Positions 11,279 to 21,976 are shown, counted from the stretch's first letter. The stretch: DNA of 64,000 bases from Megaustenia siamemsis (GCA_032433765.1 JAVIAB010000073.1:51843144-51907143), one strand, 5' to 3'. A program made the numbers and translations. The notes: generated by a model not told the origin, from the letters alone.

Positions 11279-11720
11279 CTTTCATTTTAAAGGAGAACAG
11301 ATATTGTTTAACAGTCTACAACTTTCGCAAGGTAAACTTATTATAGAGCCAGGCAAGACTGTCCTGTATTTTTTTAAATTATTAAATTATCATTCCTTAG
11401 CCGCCGGATGTTTACTTCAGCAAGTTCGTATTGAAAAATAAAGAGAGTAAATGACCCACATAGTTTATCAAGGATTTCGCTGATTGAGGTAAATGGTTAT
11501 TTTCTGAGCTATCGATTTGTCTTAGAGTCAATGTTATGTTTTCTCCGTTGTCAAGGACAAAAGGAATTACACTTGACATAAATTCGTTCTGTATAAAAGA
11601 AAAATATATTTAAAAAAACACTTAATGTTGAAAATCATAACTTTTTTTTTTATGGGAACGGAACAGAGGTTGTTTACTTGAGCACTTTAAATGTTAAAAA
11701 ACTATCTGTTTTTTTTTTTT
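11279..11720. other. No feature seen
   Basis: AT-rich unique sequence with several oligo-A and oligo-T runs. Confidence 0.45.
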
Positions 11721-11726
11721 AAATTA

Positions 11727-11801
11727 TAATCTTGGGTTTAAAATCTAAAGTCTAATCTTGGGTTTAAAATCTAAATTCTAAACTTGAGTTTTAAAAAGAA
11801 A

Positions 11802-11868
<67 letters not shown>
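11727..11868. repeat. 26-bp duplication (2.6 copies) followed by a GA dinucleotide repeat
   Basis: taatcttgggtttaaaatct recurs at about 11727, 11753 and, degraded, 11779. A GA run of about 65 bp follows (11804-11868). Confidence 0.9.
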
Positions 11869-11870
<2 letters not shown>

Positions 11871-12084
11871 GGTCGAATAGGATAACAATGAAGCCAGTAC
11901 AATTCCTACCGTCATTAATACACGATATTATTGAAATTGCATCACGGACCCTCGTCAAAGCTCTGAGTTGGTTGCTCTGTGCGAGGTCTTATTGTACAAC
12001 TAGGCAGGAATTCAAATTGGTAATGGCCAGTGCTTGAGAACAATAATGATGGTCTTATATATATTTTTTTAAATATCATAATGT

Positions 12085-12590
12085 CATAAAATACCATGCC
12101 TGCTGGCGTAAGTGATCATGTCTGTCCACAACTTTCGATCTCGACAGTTATTTATCTTCAGTTGTTGACCTTCAGACAAGCCGCCAGTCTCTTAAACTAT
12201 CTGGTATCTTTTCTCTTCGCTTTCATCTATCTCTTCGTCCCTCAATTTTCCCAGTTGTTAAAATATATTCCAGCTGTTCTCTTTTCATTATTACATGGCC
12301 AAAAAATGATGATTGTTCCTTCCTAATATTGGAAATTAGCTCTCTTTTTGCTTTGGCCTCTTTTAGAACATTTTCATTACTCTTAACTGTCCATGGTATT
12401 ATCATTCTTCTGTAAAACCACTTTTCAGCAGCCTTCATTGATTTTCTTGCCTGTTGTCCTATTGTCCATGATTCACATCCATATGTTAAGACTGGCTCTA
12501 CATAACATTTAAGAACACTTTTTTCTTGTTTCTATTGTCAAAAATGAACCGCACAGTATCTTTCTCATTTTTTATGGGGAAAGCCGCTTT
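12085..12590 (-). mobile_element. LINE 3' end remnant (family L-B2)
   Basis: The minus strand reads a CYVEPVLTYGCESW-type block, KAAEKWFYRRM, a PWTVKSNENVLKEAKAKREL block, an FFGHV block and a TTGKIEGRRDR block. This is the standard C-terminal order of LINE RT proteins. The sister at 27930-28315 has the same FYRRM type. Frameshifts are present and the RT core is missing. Confidence 0.85.
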
Positions 12591-13383
12591 TGCCTGAGCT
12601 ATTCTGCATCTCACCTCTGCTGTTCAACTACTATCTAAGGTTAACATTGTTCCCAGATTTAAACAAAAATATGCTTATATATAAAGTAAGTATTACTCTT
12701 CATCTGCTAAGTTTTTATCAGCTCTCATATATTCCCCCCCCCCCTTTTTGCCTTTTTTTCTTCGTTGTAAGTTCAAATGAACGGCGCTAGTAGCAACATT
12801 TTTAAAAATGTATTGTGTACATGTTGTATAAAGTAAATCTCAACAAGTAGTAGTAGTAGTTGTTCTGCATCCTTTGCTTACTTCTTGACGATGCACGTTG
12901 TTGTTGTTGAGGGATTACCACGGGTTGATACGAGCTTGTTTGCCCTTTGACTCATAAGATGTGGCGGGTCGTAATGGCTTTCTTGACATTCCCGGCTCTT
13001 ACTGGAGGTTGGAGGTCGTCTGTCCCAGGCTACGCTGGGAAACTACTAGTCCAGCCCAGAGGTACTGCAATACTGGGTCCTCAATCAGTAACAGCCACCA
13101 CTACAGGGAACACGTCGATCCTAGCTTCTGTCAGCCAGTCTGTTTTCTGACGATGCACGATCAACCTCAAGACAGAGTCTTTCAGGTTATACTAAACCGC
13201 AACTGCCATCCAAAAGTGACATTTACTTTTTGTCTCTCTTAACAATTCCCACTATGAACCCTTTAATAATCTGCTTTAAAAGGTAACCTGGATACCGTCA
13301 ACTGTACTGTTATTCTATAAATTGATGGTATTGGAATTGACGTTCAATAAAATAAAGTCGTCTATGGTAGTAAGTAAAAAAAA
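12591..13383. other. No feature seen
   Basis: Contains a C9 run near 12733 and a CAA/GTT-like patch near 12900. The 67- and 93-codon frames near 12950-13240 have no recognisable motif and no matching splice pair. Confidence 0.4.
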
Positions 13384-13641
13384 AAAGTAGTATAGTACCC
13401 CCATCACGCCAAGTGACGTATAGGGAATATTGTATCAGTGACCATAAATTTTTACAGACCCTCGGCACATGATTTTTGGGGTAATTTGGTCGGTATTACG
13501 CTTGTGCCGCTTTACTTTCCCCAGAAAAAAAATCCGGTACCCATTAAAGGCTGGGTGAACCGGAAGCCGTCGGTTGGGATCGAACCCTACCTCTTGTCCT
13601 TTGTAGTCCAGTTCACTAACCGCTGAGCTATCGCGGGTCCC
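13384..13641 (-). mobile_element. SINE-A, copy 3
   Basis: Full-length reverse copy, from the T-rich end (A run at 13377-13395 on plus) through cgccaagtgacg to the tRNA-like head with intact A and B boxes near 13570-13641. Confidence 0.92.
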
Positions 13642-14129
13642 TCTATGGTAGTAAACAGATAAAATAAATGCAGCCATCTTAAAGGGATCACTTTGCAAAT
13701 CAAACATGAATAAAAAATTCATTATCCTTGACGAGACAACACTCAAAACATTCGTGATCTTTATTCGTCTCCACTTTAACGGGACATCAAGAGCAGAACG
13801 AGTACAATAGAACTATTGACGCGATAAATATGTTGTGTTTTTTATTAGGCAGCGATCAATGGAGACCTTCAATAAGCCTTTCATTTGACATCTGCTGAGC
13901 TACGATGTTCTCTGTGAGAGCTGCCACTACAGAATAAAGCTTGTTTTAATCGTTGAATGAGATGAACTCGTTTTGTAGTTCAGAATAAAACGAGGAAGTT
14001 TCTTATGAACTGAAGTGTGAATGCTTAATGGATGCATTCGCTTTTTGTTAATGTCATTATCATACTATTTGTACATTTGACCATTGTTTTTGCCTCTCGG
14101 GAGTGCCTGTTAATCTAATTTATTTTTTA
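13642..14129. other. No feature seen
   Basis: Unique AT-rich sequence. Confidence 0.45.
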
Positions 14130-14386
14130 TTAAGGATGGAAGAGAGGGAGGGGAGGGAGGAAGGGAGAGAGGGAGGGAAGGCGGGAGGGAGGGAGGGAGG
14201 GAGGAAGGAAGGAAGGAAGGAAGGAAGGAAGGAAGGAAGGAAGGAAGGAAGGAAGGAAGGAAGGAAGGAAGGAAGGAAGGAAGGAAGGAAGGAAGGAAGG
14301 AAGGAAGGAAGGAAGGAAGGAAGGAAGGAAGGAAGGAAGGAAGGAAGGAAGGAAGGAAGGAAGGAAGGAAGGAAGGAAGGAAGGAA
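14130..14386. repeat. GGAA/GGGA tetranucleotide repeat
   Basis: A GGGA-rich imperfect start (14130-14200) leads into about 46 near-perfect GGAA units. Strictly purine on the plus strand. Confidence 0.98.
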
Positions 14387-14599
14387 TGATATATACTTTG
14401 TACTGTGAACAACAGCTTTGAAGAAGAATGGGATCAGCAGCATAAATGTATGTTTCTATTTTTATGATTAAAATGGGACCATACTTTTTCCTTCATCAGT
14501 AACTTTTAAAACTAATACATTGATGGCTCTAAACCAGAAACATGTCTCTACTGGTAAAGCAGGAGGAACGACATCGATCGTTAATCATGAAACTACGTA

Positions 14600-15929
14600 G
14601 GGAGGTCAAAAAGTAATGCACACCAATTTTTTTCTCGGCTAATAATAAAGATAGGAATATGAAATTTTGCACACTTGGAAGATGATATGTTCCAATTATG
14701 TGCACCTAATTGCACAGCATTCTGAAAAATATTACGCAATCTATGAACCGTTAAAATGGAGCTTGTCAACAATGTCCGTTACAAACAGCGAATTGTCATA
14801 GAATTTCTGGTTGCGGAAAAAGAAACTGTGGCAAACATTCATAAACGACTGTGTGCAGTGTACAAATGTTCTGCAGTCGATAGGAGCACAGTTAGTCGCT
14901 GGGTTCAGAGAATTAAAGCTGCAGAAAGTGTACGAGTGGAGCTGCATGATTTACCGCGTTCTGGACGTGTTGCCTCGGCTACCAGCACAGACATGTTAAA
15001 CCGGGCTGATGCCATTATTCGTAAGGATATGCGTATCACTAGTCAGCAATTGGCATTGCAGCTTACAGTCAGCAAGGGAAGTGCAATCGCAATTTTTAAA
15101 ACTCTCGGATATTCAAAGATTTGCGCTCGATGGGTTCCTCGGTGCCTAACAAATGATCACAGAGTTCAAAGGAAAACATTCTGTTCTGAATTGTTGGAGC
15201 GTTTCGGTGTTGAAGGAGAAATGTTTTTGTCAAAAATTGTTACCGGTGACGAAACGTGGGCACATTATTATGAGCCTGAAACAAAAATGCAGTCAATGGA
15301 ATGGCATCATCCGCAGTCACCAAAAAGAAAAAAATTCAAAACATCTCCATCAGCCGGAAAGGTGATGATCACTGTCTTCTGGGACATTGATGGTGTGATT
15401 CTTGTTGATGTAGTGACAAGAGGTGAGACAATCAACTCGACATCTTACATCAATACACTGACAAAACTCAAAAATCGGTTCCACAGAGTTCGGCCTAATA
15501 AGCCATCTGCAGATTTGTTGCTTCAACATGACAATGCACGCCCTCACACAAGTCTGGTAACACGGGAAGCAATCAACAAATTTGGTTGGACTGTACTGCC
15601 CCATCCTCCTTACAGCCCTGATCTGGCTCCCTCAGATTTCCATCTGTTTGGACCACTCAAAAAATTCCTGCGTGGGAAACACTTTGACAATGATGAGGAT
15701 GTGATCCGTGCAGTTAAAAAATGGCTACGCGAGCAGGACAAAACTTGGTACAAACGAGGCATTCATGACCTAGTTTCGCGTTGGCGTAAGGCAATACGCT
15801 TGGATGGAGATTATGTTGAAAAATAGGTAGTGTAAAGGGGATGTTCAGCTACAATCTGTGAAAATTTCACACATTTTGCCCGAATAGTGTCCGAGAAAAA
15901 AATTGGTGTGCATTACTTTCTGACCTCCC
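14600..15929 (+). mobile_element. Mariner transposon, apparently complete
   Basis: About 1330 bp bounded by inverted repeats of about 38 bp. The left end gggaggtcaaaaagtaatgc and the right end, read in reverse, gggaggtcagaaagtaatgc differ at one position over the first 20 bases. The left flank is TA (14598-14599), as expected for mariner; the right flank is TT (15930-15931), so one copy of the target duplication has mutated or the end is off by one base. A single transposase gene fills the interior (14756-15826). Confidence 0.95.
14756..15826 (+). CDS. Mariner transposase, intact 356-codon DD34D
   Basis: This gene encodes the cut-and-paste transposase of the surrounding mariner. The N-terminal third holds two helix-turn-helix regions (about residues 8-55 and 80-125), followed by the linker motif WVPRCLT at 126-132. 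The catalytic triad is visible: D165 in VTGDETW, D259 in QHDNARPH and D294 in YSPDLAPSDFHLF, with exactly 34 residues between the second and third aspartates. The length is typical for mariner (about 345-360). The ATG at 14756 is the first in frame after the left inverted repeat, leaving a leader of about 155 bp. There are no stops or frameshifts, unlike every other transposon gene here, which suggests a recent arrival. Whether it is active cannot be told from one copy. Confidence 0.95.
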   Translation: MELVNNVRYKQRIVIEFLVAEKETVANIHKRLCAVYKCSAVDRSTVSRWVQRIKAAESVRVELHDLPRSGRVASATSTDMLNRADAIIRKDMRITSQQLALQLTVSKGSAIAIFKTLGYSKICARWVPRCLTNDHRVQRKTFCSELLERFGVEGEMFLSKIVTGDETWAHYYEPETKMQSMEWHHPQSPKRKKFKTSPSAGKVMITVFWDIDGVILVDVVTRGETINSTSYINTLTKLKNRFHRVRPNKPSADLLLQHDNARPHTSLVTREAINKFGWTVLPHPPYSPDLAPSDFHLFGPLKKFLRGKHFDNDEDVIRAVKKWLREQDKTWYKRGIHDLVSRWRKAIRLDGDYVEK

Positions 15930-16480
15930 TTCAGTAATATTTTCCATTCCTGGCCAACCCCTATTTCATCAATAAGAACTAGATATATTATTATATTTGG
16001 AGACAAAAAAAATACAGGCCTGATATTTCAATTTGAATAAAAATAACAAAATTTATTTTCTTCAAATCCACATATTAGGTTATTCGTTATTTTTTTAAAT
16101 AATGTAACTTTCTACTTCCGTTCCCAGAGGTTTATACTTATTATTCATTTTTAATTTTTTTTAATATATATAATTTTTTTGTTATTTTTAACAGCTCATG
16201 TGATTCTAAAGTAAAGCAATAAGAGATTGGCTTCATTTTGTCAATCCATCGCCTTGTCGGTATTTCCTGCGTCAAAATTGATATCGAAATGTGTTTCATG
16301 AGAAAGAAATACGACCTGGTATAGAGCTGATTACATATCTCAGTAATCTCTTGACAATGGTGAAGAAAATATGGACACTAGCCCCGCCTATTCTAATGGT
16401 TCCCAAAGTGTGGGCAGCGGGTCCAAAAAATGTGCCGTGAAACGTTGGCAAAGTTGCCTCGATGAGGATATTGTCGTGAC
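15930..16480. other. No clear feature
   Basis: AT-rich. A ggttcccaaagtgtgggc stretch near 16398 resembles hAT terminal sequences but has no partner. Confidence 0.35.
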
Positions 16481-16497
16481 CCTATTCAGTCGTTAAG

Positions 16498-16740
16498 TAA
16501 AAAGTAAAGTACCCCCGTCACGCCAAGTGGCGTATAGGGAATATGGTGTTAGTGACCATAAATCTTACAGAGCTTCAGCACATAATTTTTTGGGGTAATG
16601 TGGTCGGTATTACGCCCGTGCTGCTTTACTTTCCCAGAAAAAATCCGGTACCCATGGTGAACCCGAAAGCTACTGTTGGGATCGAACCCTACGTCTTGTC
16701 CTTTGTAGTCCAGTTCACTAACCACTGAGCTATCGCGACT
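16498..16740 (-). mobile_element. SINE-A, copy 4, with target-site duplication
   Basis: Reverse copy with the cgccaagtggcg palindrome and intact head. Flanks cctattcagtcgttaag (16481) and cctactcagtggttagg (16741) match at 14 of 17 positions, an aged target-site duplication. Confidence 0.93.
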
Positions 16741-17045
16741 CCTACTCAGTGGTTAGGAATCATAAAATGACATCATCCAACTGAGTCCTAATATTTTGTA
16801 AGCACATAAACTAGTTATTACAGGGCAGCGCTAACTTGGTTAACATTTATCATTTGATATACGATCCTAGGATATTAGAGACTTTACACGATCGATTCTG
16901 CCTTAAGGGGAGCCGCTGGAATATGATCAGCAGAGAAAGGGATACGCGGATGTCAAATTTGAATCTCTAAAGGCCATTCATAAAATTTGGTGGGATTTTT
17001 TAAATATTCTTTCTTTTTAACAGCCACTGATATCCGTAGCGTTTG
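16741..17045. other. No feature seen
   Basis: Unique sequence. Confidence 0.45.
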
Positions 17046-17049
17046 GCGT

Positions 17050-17275
17050 TTAAAGTAACGGTAAAGTACGAGACTTGAATCGGCGTCTAAGCACGCGAGT
17101 TTTCACCCATATGTGCTCGGCCGCCTATCCAGAAGTGTTCGGAGACTTCTGGATAGTGTCGCTTCAAGCATCGAAACTCACGATGCGCGGCGGCATTCCT
17201 CACATTCCCAGAGTACTACCCTAGTACCCATTTCTGTCAGTAGCTGGGTCGCCCGCTTAATTTTACTCTAATTGG
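17050..17275 (-). mobile_element. SINE-D, copy 1 (headless)
   Basis: Matches 47400-47625 in reverse: shared gttttcacccatatgtgctc, ggccgcctatccagaagtgt and cattcctcacattcccagag blocks. The tRNA-like head of the 47-kb copy is not seen here. Confidence 0.85.
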
Positions 17276-17329
17276 GCATCAAGACTCTTGTATTTTATCA
17301 TGTGCGTTTTTGGAAGGATGTGCTATAAG

Positions 17330-17700
17330 CAGTGGCTTATAGTGGTTTTGGGGTCTGGGCTACCGCTGACATAATAAATAAAAACATACATTATATTCAG
17401 TAGGCTAACACAAAGTAATATTTTCTAATGACATCACTACATTTTAAATTACTTATTTACATGTTAATTATATCCGTCTTGTTTGGAACGAAAATGTCTT
17501 GATGACTTTGCCATTGAAAGTACTGTTGGGTTGGTTTCTAATTTTCTGAGGGGAAGATTTCTCAATGGACATTAATGTCAAACCAGAAAAGCGTTATTTT
17601 GTATGAGTTGAGCGACAATAAGATTTGATTCTCTTGAGAGCAGAAAAAGTTCTTTCTACAGATGCTGATGCGCATAACGTAAAAATATATAGATATGGAA
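17330..17700 (-). mobile_element. hAT transposon 3' remnant with transposase C-terminus
   Basis: On the minus strand, 17682 to about 17468 reads ASASVERTFSALKRIKSY, then after one in-frame stop RFSGLTLMSIEKS, ending at a natural-looking stop. This is the hAT dimerisation-domain signature (SVERxFSALKRIK...LSGLALMSIE). The left edge at 17330 begins cagtggcttatag, a hAT-type terminus, about 135 bp beyond the stop. The rest of the transposase was not found. Confidence 0.75.
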
Positions 17701-18436
17701 GTTCCGGTAATCATACATAGTTTCACTTTCAACGCTTCTAATCGGCTAGAGCTAAAAATAACCGATTAAACCACATTCCTCTAGCGGTAGCTCCCGCTAT
17801 ATTATTTTTACTCCCATTTTTGAATGTCAAGGTCGTTAATACTAGTTCTGGATAAAGTAAAAATATACCGCTAGCTACTAGAGGTTTCAACGTAGAGTAG
17901 TTTCGGTTTCATTCACAAACGTTATAGATGCCAGAAGATAACCTTGCTTTAATAAAAGCAAATCAAAGCAAATAAATCATATTGGCCTACGAAATGTGTA
18001 ACAGAATATTAGAAAATTTGTAATATAATTATTAAAAAAATAAAATAAATTATCACTTCCTTTTGTAATTCGTTAATATGTTCAAGACTACCGCCGGTAG
18101 CTGCGAAAATATAAAGAATAAGCCGCTGGTTAAGAGTTTGTGGTTACCACTGTACCGATCTTCTGTGCTTTTACATTTATTCTACTATTCATGAACTCCA
18201 CCTCCTATTAAAAGCCGAACAGTTAATTTAATGATAATTTTGAATGTCTTTCATATATTTTTATTCTTTAAGTCAGATAAGTAATTTTGCTATTTAAAAT
18301 ATACACTAATCTTATTGTGTCTGCTGTTGGCAGTAACGAGCAATATTACGAAAAAATATAATTAAAAGTACATTGTTCAAAGTAAGAAATATTACATATT
18401 ATAAATAAATAATATACCAAGAAAAATATATATACA
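17701..18436. other. No clear feature, possibly more hAT debris
   Basis: AT-rich. Imperfect inverted pieces around ctctagcggtagc (17782) and ccgctagctactagag (17868) suggest an old palindrome. Confidence 0.35.
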
Positions 18437-18513
18437 CTCGTGGGTAAATAGTCGGTGTGCAACACTAGCCAAATACAAAGATTTGACTATCGAGCTGAGA
18501 CAACAACTTCACC
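18437..18513 (+). repeat. Short dispersed repeat, copy 1
   Basis: cgtgggtaaatagtcggtgt and gccaaatacaaagatttgac match, in reverse, 20667-20740. Both lie next to TA-rich tracts. Confidence 0.7.
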
Positions 18514-18890
18514 TAGATAATGTTAATGCTCTGGAGGCCGGCACGAGAGGCCTAGCAAGTACATCACTTCGCGATCAGGCAAATAGAACTAAGGGGAGGG
18601 GCGCGAAAAAGAACAATTAAGACTATTGCTGAGTCAGCAGAAAAGGCATCATGCTGATTCTGGAAATAGCACATATCAATAATTCTTGAACAATAATAGA
18701 TTAGGACGACAAAGTGAATAGAACAACATGGATCACGGAATTTAAAACATAGGGCACCCCTTTGATCACACACTTAAAACGATTGCAGCACACATATAAT
18801 TTAAAGGAAATAGATTGTCTAACCAGACATAACATTATCAAACCAATTTTAACAGTCGGTGCGTCTCATTATGTGCAGCTGTGTGGATGA
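18514..18890. other. No feature seen
   Basis: Unique sequence. Confidence 0.45.
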
Positions 18891-18894
18891 GAGT

Positions 18895-19075
18895 GCCGGT
18901 AGTCTAGCGGTCAAGAGTACTTAAGAACGATATGCAGAAATAAAAAGCCATTTAAGACTGTAGTGTTTCTAGGTTATGGTTATGGTTAGGGTTTGGGTTA
19001 GGGTTAGGGCTGTAACAGCAATTCGCTATCGGGTATGGGCTATACGTTCGATCACAAGTTTTGTGTAGACCAGAG
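18895..19075 (+). repeat. TTAGGG-like interstitial repeat beside tRNA-like motifs
   Basis: 18971-19010 reads ggttatggttatggttaggg and then gtttgggttagggttagggc, telomere-like hexamers. A possible A box (ccggtagtctagcggtcaag) precedes it at about 18895 and a possible B box (tacgttcgatcac) follows. Confidence 0.6.
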
Positions 19076-19095
19076 TTCTATCTGTTATATGATGA

Positions 19096-19425
19096 GTTTT
19101 TTTGTTTGTTTTTTTCGTTCGCCAGCTTTGACCTCTGACGAAGTCCCTAGAGACTAGTAACTGAATTTTTCGTGCAAATCTATTTCTCCCTGGCAGCAGT
19201 GTGCCAGTGGTCCCTCACCGTACAGGCAGCTAACTCCGACTTCGGAGGTACTCATATTTTATCCGTCAATGAGTAATTGACGATTCAAGCCGGGCCTCGC
19301 TGCTGAAACCAGGGGTGGTTGCCACAGAGAGAAATCGTAAATAAAAATCCCATCCGGTGATAGCCGGGATTTGAACCCACAACCTCTCTGTTGCCTCGAG
19401 ACCAACCAGTTCTCCAGTTACCCAG
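19096..19425 (-). mobile_element. SINE-B, copy 2, with tRNA-like head
   Basis: The most complete SINE-B. On the minus strand the head is near 19420-19350 with B box gggttcaaatccc; the shared body follows (gtttcagcagcgaggcccgg, gagtacctccgaagtcggag, tagtctctagggacttcgtc). Confidence 0.8.
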
Positions 19426-19628
19426 AATATAATATCAGCAATATTACATATACATTATAATGATGATAAGTTTTCGGGCTGAACGCAACAGTAGGCCGCT
19501 GTCTGGCAGTCATAACACAGTCGGACTGCCTACACACTCCCCCTAGAGTATCAAGATACTATAAACGTCGAAACACTTGCTTACCAGGGTCTTTGTCTGA
19601 TCAGATTTCCTGTTGTTGCTAAGTTGTG

Positions 19629-19958
19629 TATAGAAATCTTCCTGTCATTAGATAAGATTGTTGCTGTCGGAAATGTGTGATTGTTGAAACAGTATAGAAA
19701 TCTTCCTGTCATTAGATAAGAGTGTTGCTGTCGGAAATGTGTGATTCTTGAAACAGTATAGAAATCTTCCTGTCATTAGATAAGATTGTTGCTGTCGGAA
19801 ATGTGTGATTGTTGAAACAGTATAGAAATCTTCCTGTCATTAGATAAGATTGTTGCTGTCGGAAATGTGTGATTGTTGAAACAGTATAGAAATCTTCCTG
19901 TCATTAGATAAGATTGTTGCTGTCGGAAATGTGTGATTGTTGAAACAATATAGAAATC
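19629..19958. repeat. 64-bp tandem repeat, 5 copies, nearly identical
   Basis: tatagaaatcttcctgtcat starts units at 19629, 19693, 19757 and 19821, with a further start at 19885 and a partial at 19949. Units differ at only a few sites, so the expansion is recent. Confidence 0.97.
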
Positions 19959-20035
19959 AACGACCTAATTGGAACGTGTCAAATAAGGAGATGAACATAC
20001 ATGAGAACATGTGACACATTTCGTCAACGAGAAAA

Positions 20036-20467
20036 TCATCATCATCGACTGCCGTCTCCGCAACGAAGGTTGGCTACCATGGGGCGCCATTCTGCTCTGT
20101 CTCTTGCTTTGATGGTGAAGGTTGTCATAGGCTGATTTGTCCATCTTTTGTTGTTACTCGTCCATGTTAGTCTTGGTCTGCCTCTGCCTCTTTTACCTTG
20201 CATTTTCCCCTCCAGGATTACTTTTAGTAGGCTATTTTGTCTTTTAACATGGCCCAAAAATCGCATTTGTCTTGTTTGGATTGTGCTTAGTAGTTCTCTT
20301 TTCACTTTTAGTTGTTTTAAAACTTCATCGTTTGTTTTCTTTTCCTTCCATCCAATTCTACCTATTTTTCTATATATCCATATTTCAAAGGCGTAATTCT
20401 CTGTTCTGTTTTCTGGTCTAATGTCCATGTTTCTGCACCATATAGGAATATTGAGAAGATGTAACAT
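20036..20467 (-). mobile_element. LINE 3' end remnant (family L-D), open 141 codons
   Basis: The minus frame carries IGRIGWKEKKTNDEVLKQL, a KRELLSTIQTRQMRFLGHV block, ILEGKMQGKRGRGRPRLTW and a KARDRAEWRPMVANLRCGD end, followed by the GAT-repeat tail (plus-strand atcatcatc at 20036). It is the best preserved L-D tail in the window, but has no RT core. Confidence 0.88.
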
Positions 20468-20599
20468 TCAACGAGAAAATACTGTCCATCAAATTTAAAA
20501 CAAAATACAGAACAGGCGCCTAATACAACATCATTAAGTACAATCCAATGTATGAAAGCGTTACAATTCGTTCTTGAACGAGAACAAACGGTGTAAACG

Positions 20600-20600
20600 A

Positions 20601-20662
<62 letters not shown>
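20600..20662. repeat. TA dinucleotide repeat
   Basis: About 30 perfect TA units. Confidence 0.98.
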
Positions 20663-20663
<1 letters not shown>

Positions 20664-20666
20664 TGT

Positions 20667-20731
20667 CTCAGCTGGTTGGTCAAATCTTTGTATTTGGCTA
20701 GTTTAAATAGTGTTACACACTAACTTTTTAC

Positions 20732-20740
<9 letters not shown>
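20667..20740 (-). repeat. Short dispersed repeat, copy 2
   Basis: Reverse match of 18437-18513, lying exactly between two TA tracts. Confidence 0.7.
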
Positions 20741-20781
<41 letters not shown>

Positions 20782-20835
20782 CAAACATATATATATATAT
20801 GTATAATATGTTTATATGTTTATGTGTGTTTCTTT

Positions 20836-20878
<43 letters not shown>
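20741..20878. repeat. TA repeat and TC repeat
   Basis: TA/ATAT tract at 20735-20812 followed by a TC tract at 20838-20877. Confidence 0.95.
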
Positions 20879-20880
<2 letters not shown>

Positions 20881-21223
20881 TTTATCTCTTTCTCTCTCGT
20901 TCTCTGTCTTTCTCAACATATTTACCCATAACAATTTTACAAATGTAAGTATATTTATATTTATTAAGAGACCCACAAATATAAAAGTGTTTAGATGACG
21001 TTTAAAGGAAAAGCCTGAGACAAACAAACCGCAGTCGAGGACCTATTGCTGTTTCATGAACTGCTGTGGGACCACGGACAGAAAACTAAAGAAAAGTAAA
21101 CGAAATTAGCATGGGAAATACCACGGGAAACAGAAATGCCCTGCAAGGATAATTCAAGAAGAAGATAAAAAATATGAAAAAGATGATGATGAGTATGATT
21201 ATAATGGTGAAATTGCGTGAAAT

Positions 21224-21318
21224 TGAAGGCAATTGCGGGACTTGCTGAGGAGGGGATCTGAGCATCTATGGACATGTTCGGAGTGCAATGGTAATGACCC
21301 GCTAATAACTTAATAACG
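21224..21318 (+). mobile_element. 3' end fragment of the RNase H LINE (family L-H)
   Basis: gggacttgctgaggagggga, ggagtgcaatggtaatgacc and ataactt match the end of the copies at 44105 (reverse) and 46345. It lies 40 bp from exon 2 on its donor side. Confidence 0.8.
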
Positions 21319-21359
21319 GTGAAAGTCACAATACATTTACATCAAGCCACTCAATTTAC

Positions 21360-21599
21360 CTGCAAATGTTAACTCTCTCACTTCTGGCGAAACCCGGATC
21401 AAAATCCTCGGTCCTTCTAATGTCGCAGTAATGTATTCAAGTGCTGGAATGTCAATCTCGACATTACTGCTCAGGCATTTAATACAGCTATGATGGAAAA
21501 CGTGAATGACTGCAATTATATCATTTGCCTTGGGTATGTCTGCCATGTAGAACCTATACTCGGGCTTAGGTATGTAAAATCCACCATGAGTTGTCACGC
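21360..21599 (-). CDS. Internal exon 2 of a split host gene, unrecognised secreted or membrane protein
   Basis: On the minus strand an acceptor with a clean pyrimidine tract (ttatctctctttactttcag, AG at 21601-21600) opens a 240-nt exon that closes at the donor GTAAATTG (GT at 21359-21358). Both ends are phase 1. The 80-codon module contains a SCIKC pair, no stops, and alternating hydrophobic stretches (IIAVIHVFHH, VEIDIPALEYITATL, RILIRV). With exon 1 ending in a single T, the first codon becomes TGC (Cys); its last G joins exon 3 as GGA. Loose layout similarity to beta-rich ectodomain repeats is only an impression. An L-H fragment and a SINE-A copy sit within 60 bp on either side. Confidence 0.7.
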
Positions 21600-21659
21600 C
21601 TGAAAGTAAAGAGAGATAATCATTCTCTTACTAAATTGTTCTGGTTCTATATAGAAAAA

Positions 21660-21976
21660 GAAAGTAAAGAGCCCCCCATCACACCAAGTGGCTTGTAGGG
21701 ATTATGGTGTTAGTGACCATCAATTTTACAGACCTTCAGCACATGATTTTTGAGGTAATGTGGTCGGTATTACGCCCGTGCCGCTTAACTCTCCCAGAAA
21801 AAAAAATCCGGTAACCATTTAAAACTGGGTGAACCCGGAAGCCGTCGGTTTGGATCGAACCCTACCTCTTGTCCTTTGTAGCCCACTTCACTAACCACTG
21901 AGCTGTTCCCCTGGTTCTGCATGCTAACCACTGAGCTGTTCCCCTGGTTCTGCATGCTAACCACTGAGCGGCTCCC
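21660..21976 (-). mobile_element. SINE-A, copy 5, with internal triplication in the head
   Basis: Reverse SINE-A whose tRNA-like head is followed by repeats of about 33 bp built on ccactgagctgttcccctgg (near 21893, 21926 and 21959). The 3' end lies about 60 bp upstream of the exon 2 acceptor. Confidence 0.88.

Noticed and set aside
12947..13242. 67- and 93-codon overlapping frames
   Set aside because: Two overlapping frames with no motif and no splice-site pair.
14103..14443. KEGR/FLPS repeat proteins
   Set aside because: Translations of the GGAA repeat.
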